Shown here piece after piece: positions 44,378-53,869 of a DNA stretch of 64,000 nt. Numbering within the stretch: position 1 is the first letter of the stretch; every line of letters begins with the position of its first letter. The translations under genes and the position numbers were made by a program. This DNA comes from Parapedobacter indicus (lineage in GTDB: Bacteria; Bacteroidota; Bacteroidia; Sphingobacteriales; Sphingobacteriaceae): positions 682,001 to 746,000 of the forward strand of contig NZ_FOQO01000002.1 in assembly GCF_900113765.1 (NCBI RefSeq), given 5' to 3'. The notes under the pieces were generated by a model. It worked only from the letters and a program-made list of their open reading frames with translations, was not told where the DNA came from and made no database searches.

Positions 44378-45006
44378 CACGCTACCCCCCGCTCGTATTT
44401 GACGTACATGATAAATCCATAGAGGATATGTAGCACACCGAATCCAAGCGACCAAAAAATGAGGCTATAACCCGGCAGGCATGCCGCCAGCAGTCCCAGT
44501 ACAATCTGTAAGATTCCCAATCCTTTCACGTCGCGGTAGGTATACTGGCTCCCGGCCACCAGCGCTAATCCATAGAAAATCAAGCAGGCGGGGGCAACCA
44601 GGCCGTAGGTTCCGCGGGCAATCATCACCAGCACGAATAAACCACCCGCAACCAGCGGTACACCCACTGCGTTAAGCAATCCACGGCTCGCTGGATTCCA
44701 AATGCCCTGTCCCTGTTTGCGTGCTTTCCGTGCCGATAGCCAAATGGCCGTGCCTATCGACAGCAGCAGCACCACCGAAGCGATGATCACCAGCTTAACC
44801 AACACCGCCTCTTCTGTCACGTAATGGTCGCGGTATCCTACCTTACTGGACAACCCGTAAACCTCGCGATAACCCAATGCCGCTCCCACCAGGGCATAGC
44901 ATCCGGCCAGAATTCCGGATAGACCGCTCAATGAGATAAATTTGGCCGACCGCTCCATCAGGTGACGGATGGAAAGCAATTCGGATTGCAGTTGCTCATG
45001 ATTCAT
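44377..45006 (-). CDS. Six-helix membrane protein upstream of the creD regulator
   Basis: A 209-aa protein with a cytoplasmic N-terminal segment (MNHEQLQSELLSIRHLMERSAKFISLSGLSG) and about six membrane helices, each 18-22 residues. The family is found next to winged-helix regulators in Bacteroidota but has no named function. It might act as a membrane anchor or sensor for the regulator. It begins the three-gene module and has the operator 45016-45032 ten bases upstream of its ATG. Confidence 0.75.
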   Translation of the reverse strand: MNHEQLQSELLSIRHLMERSAKFISLSGLSGILAGCYALVGAALGYREVYGLSSKVGYRDHYVTEEAVLVKLVIIASVVLLLSIGTAIWLSARKARKQGQGIWNPASRGLLNAVGVPLVAGGLFVLVMIARGTYGLVAPACLIFYGLALVAGSQYTYRDVKGLGILQIVLGLLAACLPGYSLIFWSLGFGVLHILYGFIMYVKYERGVA

Positions 45007-45015
45007 AATAAAAGC

Positions 45016-45032
45016 ACTTTGAGTTACAAAGT
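45016..45032 (-). promoter_or_regulatory. Operator at the start of the creD module
   Basis: ACTTTG (45016-45021), AGTTA, CAAAGT (45027-45032) in the context AAAGCACTTTG. It matches 44051-44067 except in the five-base spacer. The repetition before two separate genes of one module indicates a specific binding site for the local winged-helix protein. Confidence 0.68.
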
Positions 45033-45152
45033 AAAGAAAGGTATTTCACATTTACAAGGATTTTTTGATAAATGTCGGTCCTTTATATGACGTTAGGTCA
45101 ACACAGCTTACGTAATGTTTGTCCGATATTTGCGTCTTTACATGTAAAAACA

Positions 45153-46397
45153 ATGAAAACCCTTCTTTTTCTTCTTATATTCTTTGCTTGGCTGGTGTAT
45201 TACGCCTTTACGGCGGCATCCATCGGACTTGAGTACCTAGATGAACCTGCCCGTCAGCTATGGCTGGCAGGCTATTCGGTCATTGGTATTTGCGCCTTGG
45301 CCAGTCTGGTCGTTTACCGCCGTTTGTCAGACAACGGCTGGCCCAATGCCGTTGTCAAATATACCGTGCACACGCTCATTGCCGTATTCCTGGGGATGTT
45401 GGCCACAGCCGCCGTCATGTTTGTCGGCGATGTGTTGATTGGCATTAAGGCCGTGTTTACCGGGTTGCATGTGGCGTGGGCCGCCCCGGCGTCTGCCGAA
45501 AGCACCGTCATTTCCCGAAGTCCTTTTGTGGGCCAATTAGCCCTCTTTTCAGGTGGTCTGTTGTTCCTCGGTTTGTTATACGGGGTGTCGCGGCGCTATC
45601 GGTATCAGGTCCGGACTGTGCAGGTTCCGATTGGCGGTCTTCCCAAGGCATTTCACGGGTTGCGTGTCGTTCAACTTTCGGATATCCACTCGGGAAGTTT
45701 TGACAATCCTGCTGCTGTGCGCAGGGGTGTGGACAAGGTGATGGCGCTGAAACCGGATCTCATCCTCTTTTCAGGAGATCTCGTAAACAACCGAGCGGAC
45801 GAGTTCGAGCCATATCTCGATATCTTCACCCATCTCCGTGCGCCGCTGGGTGTCTATTCCGTGCTGGGCAATCACGACTATGGCGATTACGTTCGCTGGC
45901 CTTCGCTCGCCGCTAAACAGGAAAACCTTCGCCGGCTTATGGACTATCAGCGTCGGGCTGGCTGGCAGCTGTTGCTGAATGAATCGACGACATTACATAA
46001 AGATGGAGACTACCTTACCTTACTTGGTGTCGAAAACTGGAGTGGCCGGGGTGCTTTTTCCCGGTATGGCAACCTAACCCGGGCGCTTTCGGGTACATCC
46101 CGTAATCAACCGGCTATTTTACTGAGCCACGACCCTTCGCATTGGATGGCCGAGGTAGTGACCACTCATCCACAGATTGTCCTTACTTTAAGCGGGCATA
46201 CGCATGGCATGCAATTCGGCTTTGAATCGCGTTGGCTTCGGTGGAGTCCCGTGCAGTATTTTTACAAACAATGGGCGGGTCTGTACCAGCAAGGCCGCCA
46301 GTACCTGTATGTAAACCGTGGTTTCGGCTTCCTGGGCTACCTCGGCCGGTTGGGAATGCCCCCCGAAATTACCCTATTGGAATTGGTGCGCGCCTAA
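45153..46397 (+). CDS. Membrane-anchored metallophosphoesterase (YaeI/YkuE-like)
   Basis: A 414-aa protein from the ATG at 45153, which follows a weak -7 element (GATATTTG, 45125-45132); the longer frame to 45072 would precede that promoter. About four or five hydrophobic segments occupy residues 1-160. The calcineurin-type phosphoesterase domain follows: QLSDIHSG, FSGDLVNNRADE, LGNHDYGDY, LLSHDPSHW and LSGHTHGMQ, all metal ligands present. Close relatives are YkuE and YaeI, some of which cleave UDP-diacylglucosamine-like or other nucleotide substrates at the membrane. It stands alone. Confidence 0.88.
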   Translation: MKTLLFLLIFFAWLVYYAFTAASIGLEYLDEPARQLWLAGYSVIGICALASLVVYRRLSDNGWPNAVVKYTVHTLIAVFLGMLATAAVMFVGDVLIGIKAVFTGLHVAWAAPASAESTVISRSPFVGQLALFSGGLLFLGLLYGVSRRYRYQVRTVQVPIGGLPKAFHGLRVVQLSDIHSGSFDNPAAVRRGVDKVMALKPDLILFSGDLVNNRADEFEPYLDIFTHLRAPLGVYSVLGNHDYGDYVRWPSLAAKQENLRRLMDYQRRAGWQLLLNESTTLHKDGDYLTLLGVENWSGRGAFSRYGNLTRALSGTSRNQPAILLSHDPSHWMAEVVTTHPQIVLTLSGHTHGMQFGFESRWLRWSPVQYFYKQWAGLYQQGRQYLYVNRGFGFLGYLGRLGMPPEITLLELVRA

Positions 46398-46777
46398 TGA
46401 CTTCTGGAAACCATGATTACTGATCGACCCGTTTTCGATTCCCTTCGCGCTGGTTGGCTGGCACCGGGCATGCAACTCATGCCTGGTGCCGGACAGGGTT
46501 AGGCGCTTCACCCTGCATGTTTCGTGGCCACAAATTTACAGTTCTGCAAGCAAATTGCCTGTACGCTTTGTGCGCAAGCGGACACCCGACTGTCCGCTAT
46601 CGAACAGCCTCTCTTTCCGTCCAAAATACATCTTATTGTTTTTCAGAACATTACAGTTTTGGTATAAAAATGTAATGGATTGGCACATAGGACAACGCCA
46701 AAACCTGGGGACGCCCGGTAACGCGAAAGCCACTGGAAATAAAAAAGAACAAAACAATAATTGTAAAAAAAGAAATC
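46398..46777. other. 380-bp non-coding region with two strong hairpins
   Basis: No protein frame is convincing on either strand. At 46460-46490 a 13-bp stem with one G-T pair and a 5-nt loop (arms GGCACCGGGCATG and CATGCCTGGTGCC) begins 62 nt after the phosphoesterase stop. At 46578-46597 GCGGACA and TGTCCGC form a 7-bp stem with the loop CCCGAC. Neither has a T-run. They may stabilise the 3' end of the upstream mRNA or belong to a small RNA before the next gene. Confidence 0.5.
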
Positions 46778-47332
46778 ATGAAAACGCTCGTAATTATCGC
46801 ACTCTTTGCCACTGCCAACCTAGGAACTTCCCTTTTTGCCAATCCGACTGAAACACCGGACGCTACTCCTGCGACTGCCTTCAAATCGCAGATCGCCTTT
46901 CACCAATTTACGATCAGCACCTTGTGGAAACAATACGATCTAGCGGTTCAACGGATCCGCAACAGCGTAGGAAACCACGCCAGTCTTGAACGCGACGAAG
47001 CCTTCTTCATAAGCGTGTACCAGCAAGACATCGACAATGACATCCGAGTAGAAGAAAGCAAAAAAGCCATTACCGACATTAAAGCACGGTACCTCAGTGC
47101 GCACGAAAAACGCTCCGCTGAAGAAGCCCTTCGCATCGCTGCGTTGCAAATTCAACTGAAAAATGCATTGAAGCGCGAAGCAAAGGCATTGAACAAAACG
47201 AAACGTACGTATGCAGGCCTTGCAAATACGTTGCCTGTATTCGCAGAAGTGGAAAGCTACGTAAATGAATCCATCGAACGTGTCGACATGCTGTTGGCTG
47301 ATTCCGACGAAATTACCATTGCCACCCGCTAA
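46778..47332 (+). CDS. Small exported helical protein of unknown function
   Basis: A 184-aa protein with a signal peptide (MKTLVIIALFATANLGTSLFA). The mature part is almost entirely charged helix (DEAFFISVYQQDIDNDIRVEESKKAITDIKARYLSAHEKRSAEEALRIAALQIQ) with coiled-coil-like heptads. I do not recognise the family. It lies alone, with 70 bp to the convergent sulfatase gene and a hairpin between them. Confidence 0.7.
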   Translation: MKTLVIIALFATANLGTSLFANPTETPDATPATAFKSQIAFHQFTISTLWKQYDLAVQRIRNSVGNHASLERDEAFFISVYQQDIDNDIRVEESKKAITDIKARYLSAHEKRSAEEALRIAALQIQLKNALKREAKALNKTKRTYAGLANTLPVFAEVESYVNESIERVDMLLADSDEITIATR

Positions 47333-47347
47333 TATACCGCCGATATT

Positions 47348-47374
47348 AAAAAAAGCCCCGCTTATCGCGGGGCT
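47348..47374 (-). terminator. Terminator of the sulfatase operon
   Basis: AGCCCCGC, loop TTATC and GCGGGGCT form a perfect 8-bp stem. On the minus strand it is followed by seven T, so it ends the sulfatase operon 29 nt after its stop. On the plus strand it may also help end 46778-47332. Confidence 0.85.
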
Positions 47375-47402
47375 AGCGTTAAAAACAAGCCGATCTCATC
47401 GG

Positions 47403-48770
47403 TCATCGAGCAGCAGCCCGTTCTTTCTCATATGTTGTCCTCATCTTTACCAAGGTGTCCTCATAAGCGGGGTCATTGGCTACATTAACGCGCTCTTGCG
47501 GATCCGTCGCAAAATCGTAAAGCGCCTCATAATTGTGCTCCGTATATTTCATATACCGCATCGTCTTCGTGACCACGCCCTCCACTTTGGGCAATTTGGG
47601 GGTACTGAATACCGTATGTTCATAAAAAAAAGCAGCACGTTCATCGACATTGCCACGCGCAAGATCAACCAGGTCAATTCCTTGCATCCGTACCGGCACG
47701 GGTAGTCCGGCCATTTTCAAAATAGTAGGCGCTACGTCTATATTTAACGCGATCGATGAGCTTTTAACATCCTTCAACGCTTGCTCCCGGGGATCATAAA
47801 TGATCAGCGGAACATGAATACCCACGTCAAACCCGTACCATTTCCCCATGATTCCATGCTCGCCGAGGGAAACGCCATGGTCACTTGTATAAACAATGAT
47901 GGTGTTATCTTCAAGATCCAGGGATGCCAGTTTCTCGCGTATCCTCCCCACCGCTTCATCCAAACCTGTAATCAGACGGTAATAATCCTTTGCATTCCGC
48001 TGGAAAAGCTCGTCGGAGGAAAAGAAGCCATGCCAGCGTTCCCGCGCTATATTTTCGTCTGTGCGAAAAAAATCCGGAAATGCATTCCAATAGCGTTCAT
48101 CCGCTGTTTCCGGCTTAGGAATCGTAACGTTCTGGTAAAGAACTTGATGCCTTTCCGGAACAAGGTAATGGGCGGGCGCATCGGCAGTAGGATCGATCTC
48201 GTGGGCTGCACTGAACCCTAGGTACAGATGAAAGGGCTTATCGTTTGTCTGTTTTTCCAACCACGCTTCGGCCTTACGGACAATATTATCCGTATTGTGA
48301 ACTCCATCGGCCATCCATGGAACGCCTGATTCCCAATAATCGTAATAGCCGCTGGGTGCGATATTACCTACACCATACAGGCCGATGGATGCCGTACTGT
48401 AACCGTTTGCCTTCAGCACGATGGGAAAAGTTTCCAGCATCGCCTGATGCGTAAAATTGGTGGTAAAATCGTTGATGCCGTGACGGGCACGGTGCTGCCC
48501 GGTCAACAAACTGGCCCGGCTTACCGAGCAAATCGCCGTCGTTACATAGGCATTGCTGAACATAACGCCCGAATGGGCCAACTGGTCCAAATTGGGAGTA
48601 ATCACAAACGGATTCCCCGCCGCTCCAAGGGCATCCGCCCGATGACTGTCTACGACAATGAAGACAATATTGGGCTTGGACTCCGAGGGAGGTGGGTTGG
48701 ACGATTCGGGCTTCGCCGACTTGGAGCAGCCAAGCAGAGATAATGAGCAAAATAATAAGAGCAATCTCAT
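47403..48770 (-). CDS. Lipoprotein sulfatase, S1 family
   Basis: A 455-aa protein with the lipobox LSLLGC (C15). Type I sulfatase features: VDSHRADALGAAGN (metal ligand Asp), the activation motif C81-S-V-S-R85, then ASLLTGQHRARHG, and YTSDHGVSLGEHGIMGKW with the Asp-His pair. The Cys should be turned into formylglycine; the third position is Val where most S1 enzymes have Pro. The anaerobic or oxygen-dependent maturase is not in the window. It follows SusD by 11 nt, so the locus targets a sulfated glycan. Confidence 0.88.
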   Translation of the reverse strand: MRLLLLFCSLSLLGCSKSAKPESSNPPPSESKPNIVFIVVDSHRADALGAAGNPFVITPNLDQLAHSGVMFSNAYVTTAICSVSRASLLTGQHRARHGINDFTTNFTHQAMLETFPIVLKANGYSTASIGLYGVGNIAPSGYYDYWESGVPWMADGVHNTDNIVRKAEAWLEKQTNDKPFHLYLGFSAAHEIDPTADAPAHYLVPERHQVLYQNVTIPKPETADERYWNAFPDFFRTDENIARERWHGFFSSDELFQRNAKDYYRLITGLDEAVGRIREKLASLDLEDNTIIVYTSDHGVSLGEHGIMGKWYGFDVGIHVPLIIYDPREQALKDVKSSSIALNIDVAPTILKMAGLPVPVRMQGIDLVDLARGNVDERAAFFYEHTVFSTPKLPKVEGVVTKTMRYMKYTEHNYEALYDFATDPQERVNVANDPAYEDTLVKMRTTYEKERAAAR

Positions 48771-48781
48771 AATTTTCTAAT

Positions 48782-50215
48782 TTAATAATCTGGATTCTGT
48801 TCGAGCTGATTTATTAATATCTGCTCCGCAGGAATCGGGGCCAGCAGATGAAAAGGTTGAATATTTTTCCCCTGAGCCCTTAATACCTCCAGGGCACGGT
48901 CGGTACGCAACAAATCATACCAACGCTGGTTCTCGAAGCAGAATTCCACTTGCCGCTCCTGTTCAATCAACGATGTCAATTGGGCTTTGGTTAAGCCCGA
49001 TAGATCGTCCATCAATCCGGCACGAAACCGTACCTGTTCCACAAAAGGAATTGCTTCGTCGGTGCGCCCCTGTTCGTTGAGTACTTCCGCATACATCAGC
49101 AGTACATCGGAATAACGGAGGATGGGAAAATTATCACCGCTCCACCCCAACGTCGCGCTCTGCGGACCTTTGTATTTGGCACAGTAAAAAAACTCATCAT
49201 CTATGCCGTTCAAATCTGGGCCGACCCACTTACCGATGGATACTTCGTATCGCTTGTCGCCGTCCTCAAAGGCCTCCAAAAGTTCGGCAGTGGGCCGTAT
49301 TGAACTGCCCACTGGCAGCGCGACATTCGGCCGGCCCGTCACCTCACCAGCGGACGTGGCAGGCGCATTGAAGAAGATAAACGTATTGGCCAACGCCGAT
49401 GCACTTTCCGAATACTGGATGGAAAACAGCGTTTCATAATAATCCTTATTCATGGGGTCAAATACATCCACATAATCAGGTAGCAATCCATGGCGGCCTG
49501 ATTGAATGACGGCATGCAAGTGTTGCTCGGCAGCGGCATAATTTTTACTGGTCAGGTAAACTTTACCCAATAAGGCTTGGGCAGCTCCTATATTTGCCCG
49601 TCCCAGTTCTTCCGTATCGCCGATATTACCGAGATATCCGATGGCGGTTTCGAGGTCTGAGACAATTTGCGCATAAACTGCTTCAACGGGCGAACGCTTG
49701 ATACCCACCGCCTCTTGGCCCGTGACCTCTTTGGTAACCAGCGGTACCCCTCCAAACTGACGTACGAGATCGAAATAATACAACGCACGTAGAAAGTACA
49801 CCTCGCCAAGCGATCGGTTTTCCAGATTTGGCGTTGACCAGACATGTTCCAGCGTCTCCAAAGCCCGAATAGCGGTGTTGCAATTGTATATCCCGGTATA
49901 GGAATTACTCCAGAAGCTCTCATGCGTGATGCTGGCAGGACTTAATGTAAACCCATCGCTCCGCGATTGCTCAATGTTGGTATTCAGGGCTTGCGTGGTC
50001 ATGTTGTCTGATTTTACCTCGTTGATATCCCAGTTCACCGTTTTCCCCAGATTTCGCAGGGGAATGTAACCTGCGTTGACCAGTAAGATAAACTCCTCGT
50101 CAGATTGGTAAAAATTGGATTCGTTGAGGCCCGTCTCCGGATAGAGGTCCAGAAACTCATTAGAACATGAAACAGATAGCAGCGCCAGGGCGAATATGAT
50201 TGGACGAATTCTCAT
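48782..50215 (-). CDS. SusD/RagB-family outer-membrane lipoprotein
   Basis: A 477-aa lipoprotein with the lipobox ending at C17 (LSVSC), then SNEFLDLYPETGLNESNFYQSDEEFILLVN. The C-terminus ILRYSDVLLMYAEVLNEQG, FVEQVRFRAGL and EQERQVEFCFENQRWYDLLRTDRA is typical. It lies between the STN-type SusC and the sulfatase. It binds the substrate on the cell surface. Confidence 0.95.
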   Translation of the reverse strand: MRIRPIIFALALLSVSCSNEFLDLYPETGLNESNFYQSDEEFILLVNAGYIPLRNLGKTVNWDINEVKSDNMTTQALNTNIEQSRSDGFTLSPASITHESFWSNSYTGIYNCNTAIRALETLEHVWSTPNLENRSLGEVYFLRALYYFDLVRQFGGVPLVTKEVTGQEAVGIKRSPVEAVYAQIVSDLETAIGYLGNIGDTEELGRANIGAAQALLGKVYLTSKNYAAAEQHLHAVIQSGRHGLLPDYVDVFDPMNKDYYETLFSIQYSESASALANTFIFFNAPATSAGEVTGRPNVALPVGSSIRPTAELLEAFEDGDKRYEVSIGKWVGPDLNGIDDEFFYCAKYKGPQSATLGWSGDNFPILRYSDVLLMYAEVLNEQGRTDEAIPFVEQVRFRAGLMDDLSGLTKAQLTSLIEQERQVEFCFENQRWYDLLRTDRALEVLRAQGKNIQPFHLLAPIPAEQILINQLEQNPDY

Positions 50216-50226
50216 GATTTTGCAGA

Positions 50227-53200
50227 TTAGAATTTAACATTTAGGCCAGCGGTAATAATACGGGGAATCGGATAGGCATTGAAATCAAAACCCGGGGAGA
50301 GCGTATCATCCACGTTTGACGCTTGCCCCTCCGGATTTGCCCCCTTATAATCAGTCAAGGTCAACAGGTTTTGTGCGCTTACGTACACCCGAAAACGTTT
50401 AAAAGTGGTTGTTCCGCTAAACAGTCCTGTGGGCAAAGTGTAACCCAGGGATAGATTCGTGACGCGTAGATACGATGCATCCTCCAACCACAAGGTATTC
50501 ACACGGTGAACAATCTGTGGACCGGCCGCGTGCATCCCATCACCGGGGTTATCCGGGCCACGCCAGCGATTCACCCATTCTTTCCCGATATTAAACAACC
50601 CCTGCAAATTATCGGTCGTTTGCCGGACACCGTTCATGATATACCCGCCCTGGCGCCCGTTTAAAGCAATGGAAAAATCAACATCACGATAAGTCATCGT
50701 ACTCGAGAAGCCAAATGTAAAGGCAGGATGCGGGCTGCCCAATGTCGTGTAGTCCAATATCTCTGTAACGGAGCCATCGCCGTCGAGGTCCCGGTATTTA
50801 GGCCATCCTGCGGTAGCACCGGGGTATTTTGGAACTTCAGGATTGTCAATATCCGCTTGCGAATAAACGCCATCGAGGATAAAGCCATAGAACATACCGA
50901 TTGGCTTCCCGACTTCGGAATAATTGGAGGCGCGCCCGTCGACGCTGCCCGAGAGAATGGGGTCGTTATTCTCGTTGGTGGCTATAATCTTATTGCGGTT
51001 AAACGCGATGTTAAAGCCCAGATTCCACGTAAATGCCCCTTGAAACGGAATAGCATCGATGGCCAGTTCGACCCCTTTATTTTCCACGGTTCCCTTGTTT
51101 ACCAACTGCGTGGAAAACCCTGTAATCGTTGGGATATAGTCGTTAAGCAGCATTCTTACACTCCGGCGCCGATAGAGATCGGCAGTAAAGGAAATCCGGT
51201 TATTCAACAGGTTCAAATCCAATCCAGCGTCGATTTGCTCCGACTCCTCCCATCCCAAATCTGGATTGGAAAGACTGATTGTAGCCGCAGATACCGTTTT
51301 ATTGTTGAAGACATACTGCGTGGCATTGACGGACGAAAGATGCGAATAGTTTCCGATGTTATTGTTACCGCTTCGACCATAAGACGCCCGTAGCTTCAAT
51401 TGGTCTATTGCGCTGACATCCTTTAGGAAGTCCTCTTCCGATACGCGCCAGGCAACCGCCGCCGACGGAAACAGGGCAAAGCGGTTGTTCGTACCGAACC
51501 GCGACGATCCGTCGCTGCGAAGCGTCGCTGTAAACAGATACCTATCGTTGTACGTATAGTTGACCCTCCCTAAGTAGGAAATCATGCTCCATTCATTGAT
51601 GCTTTCACCCCAAGAAGTAATTCCAGGCGCGGCATTGATCGTTTCGATGAGGTCATTGGCAAAAGGACCCGCGTTGAGATTGAGCGATCTTGCCCTGCTC
51701 TTTTGTGTTGTGTAGCCCAATAAGCCGGAAACAACGTGGTTACCAAACGCTTGTTGATAATTCAGCGTATTTTCCACCAGCCAATTAAAGCTTCCCGCAC
51801 GTACACGGCCCGCCGTTGCGGACCCGTCGCGCGGCGCTGCATTGGGCGAGCCGACCGTGCTTGGCACGAACACATTGTTATTGGTGGTATTGTATATGGT
51901 ACTCAAAGCCGTCCGAAATCGAAGCCCGGGAATGATGTCCCATTGAAAGGCAACATTCCCCAAGTTACGGAGCTCATTATATCTGCTGCTGGTTTCTTCC
52001 AACATAAATAGCGGATTGGGGAAACTCCATGGATTAGATGCATAGACGTTGGCTGGCATCTGGATAAAGGGAATCAGGTTCCCCATCTCGTCATAGGCAT
52101 CCATGTTGGGAGGAGCCCACAGTGCGATGCTCATGGCCTCGCTGCGACTTCCACCACTTGCTATACGATCCTGATCGACGTAAGAAGGTCGTAACGAGGC
52201 ATCGATCTGTATCTTGTCATTGAATTTATAGGTGTAGTTGAAATTCGTAGAAAAGCGTTTGAATCCGGAGTTATAAACCACGCCATCCTGATCGTAATAA
52301 CCAAAACCGAGGTAAAACCTCGAACGATCCATTGATTTCTGTAAATCAACCGTATAATTCTGCACCACGGCATCACGCAGGATCAGATCGTACCAATTGG
52401 TCCCTTCTCCGATGTTTTCTACGTTTTGGTAAATTACGGGGTAATCAGACTCAACAGGTTCGCGGTTCAGCCGCTGCCGTACACCTGCCGCGATCCGGTC
52501 ACGCTGGTAAATCGCGAAATCCTGCGCGTTCATCATCTCCGGCCGGCCCCGCTGCGGAATCTGATTGACACCGACATAGGCGGAAATGTTGATCTCATCC
52601 GTCTCTTTTCCAGCATTCCTGGTGGTAATCAAAATAACCCCATTGGCTCCCCGCGAGCCATAAATAGCAGTGGAAGACGCATCTTTCAACACCGATATGT
52701 TCTCGATATCGGCAGGATTGATAAATGAAAGCGGGTTCAGATCGAAATTGGTAGACGATGAGTAGGGCATGCCATCAATGACATAGAGCGGTTCATTGCC
52801 CGCACCCAGCGAGCCGGCTCCACGGATCCGGATAGACGTACCGACACCGGGCGCACCGGACCCCTGCTGGATCTGCACCCCGGCTATCCTGCCTACCAAT
52901 TGCTGATCGATCGAAGTGACGGGCTGATCGCCCAGCTTTTCTGCCGAAATATCGGTAACCGAGCCGGTCAGGTCGCTGCGCTTCATGGTACCGTACCCAA
53001 TCACTACGACCTCATTCAGATCGCTGACAGTCGCCTGCAGCGAAACATCTATCCTCATTCGGCTATCGATCGTTTGTTCAACGGCCTCAAATCCGACAAT
53101 TGAATAGGAAATTACAGTGCCTCCTTCGGGAATAGTAAGCGTATATTGCCCATTGGTATCGGTTGTAGTCGCGACGGAAGTGCCTTTCACCCGGACCGTT

Positions 53201-53661
53201 ACCCCGTCGAGCGGCCTCCCTTCCCCATCGGTAACCCGCCCGACAACGGCGTTTTGCGCGAAGGTTTGGGGTTCTGATACAGTAGGATTAGTACGTGACT
53301 GTTGGCGATTTGAACGCGTGATGATAATCGTACGGTCTTCGACATACCAATCAAGATTTTTTTTGGCTAATATAACAGCCATTGCATCGACCAAATCTGC
53401 CTGTTTTACCTCGGCATCAATACGCGTTTGGGCTATTTGGTCGCCCAGAAAAAAGAATGAATATCCTTGCTGATGCTGTATGGTATTCATGACTTCCTGA
53501 AGCGTCATACCACGCGCTGTCAACGTGATTTTCTGCGCTTTGGTTTCCGCTGTAGCTTGCAGGACCAATGCCAGTGTAATAAAAACCGTTATCTTCATAA
53601 TCAGGATGAACCGGTATCGTATGGGACAAGTATCTCCCATCACAAGTTGTAAAAAACTCAT
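50227..53661 (-). CDS. SusC/RagA-family TonB-dependent transducer with N-terminal STN domain
   Basis: About 1144 aa from the ATG 53659-53661; an alternative start is the Met at 53598 that begins MKITVFITLALVLQATAETKAQ. An STN secretin-like domain (ITLTARGMTLQEVMNTIQHQQGYSFFF) is followed by a carboxypeptidase-D-like domain (VVGRVTDGEGRPLDGVTVRVKG), the TonB box region LNEVVVIGYGTMKRSDLTG, a plug and a barrel ending ITAGLNVKF. The STN domain contacts the FecR protein encoded next to it, so this SusC both imports and signals. It differs from the STN-less SusC at 25076-28273. Confidence 0.94.
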   Translation of the reverse strand: MSFLQLVMGDTCPIRYRFILIMKITVFITLALVLQATAETKAQKITLTARGMTLQEVMNTIQHQQGYSFFFLGDQIAQTRIDAEVKQADLVDAMAVILAKKNLDWYVEDRTIIITRSNRQQSRTNPTVSEPQTFAQNAVVGRVTDGEGRPLDGVTVRVKGTSVATTTDTNGQYTLTIPEGGTVISYSIVGFEAVEQTIDSRMRIDVSLQATVSDLNEVVVIGYGTMKRSDLTGSVTDISAEKLGDQPVTSIDQQLVGRIAGVQIQQGSGAPGVGTSIRIRGAGSLGAGNEPLYVIDGMPYSSSTNFDLNPLSFINPADIENISVLKDASSTAIYGSRGANGVILITTRNAGKETDEINISAYVGVNQIPQRGRPEMMNAQDFAIYQRDRIAAGVRQRLNREPVESDYPVIYQNVENIGEGTNWYDLILRDAVVQNYTVDLQKSMDRSRFYLGFGYYDQDGVVYNSGFKRFSTNFNYTYKFNDKIQIDASLRPSYVDQDRIASGGSRSEAMSIALWAPPNMDAYDEMGNLIPFIQMPANVYASNPWSFPNPLFMLEETSSRYNELRNLGNVAFQWDIIPGLRFRTALSTIYNTTNNNVFVPSTVGSPNAAPRDGSATAGRVRAGSFNWLVENTLNYQQAFGNHVVSGLLGYTTQKSRARSLNLNAGPFANDLIETINAAPGITSWGESINEWSMISYLGRVNYTYNDRYLFTATLRSDGSSRFGTNNRFALFPSAAVAWRVSEEDFLKDVSAIDQLKLRASYGRSGNNNIGNYSHLSSVNATQYVFNNKTVSAATISLSNPDLGWEESEQIDAGLDLNLLNNRISFTADLYRRRSVRMLLNDYIPTITGFSTQLVNKGTVENKGVELAIDAIPFQGAFTWNLGFNIAFNRNKIIATNENNDPILSGSVDGRASNYSEVGKPIGMFYGFILDGVYSQADIDNPEVPKYPGATAGWPKYRDLDGDGSVTEILDYTTLGSPHPAFTFGFSSTMTYRDVDFSIALNGRQGGYIMNGVRQTTDNLQGLFNIGKEWVNRWRGPDNPGDGMHAAGPQIVHRVNTLWLEDASYLRVTNLSLGYTLPTGLFSGTTTFKRFRVYVSAQNLLTLTDYKGANPEGQASNVDDTLSPGFDFNAYPIPRIITAGLNVKF

Positions 53662-53739
53662 ATATTTGGATGTTTGGATAGTAAAATTGGTTAAACTCCA
53701 CGTAGCAATACGCTGGCATACAACGGTCCAGACATATCG

Positions 53740-53774
53740 GCTGGATGGTGCTGCTAACACCATCCGGCTTTTTT
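53740..53774 (+). terminator. Plus-strand intrinsic terminator antisense to the susC leader
   Basis: GCTGGATGGTG, a 7-nt loop and CACCATCCGGC form an 11-bp stem with one G-T pair, followed by TTTTTT on the plus strand. All annotated genes here run on the minus strand, so it would end a transcript that is antisense to the 5' part of the SusC gene. Bacteroides has antisense small RNAs in this position at some SusC loci. Confidence 0.75.
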
Positions 53775-53869
53775 ATTGCTGTTTCTAAAGGGTTATTCAG
53801 GAACTGTCTCTTTCATTACGCTCAATTTAATCGGTTATTTATTTTGGTTACATATGCTATGCGGCTATT

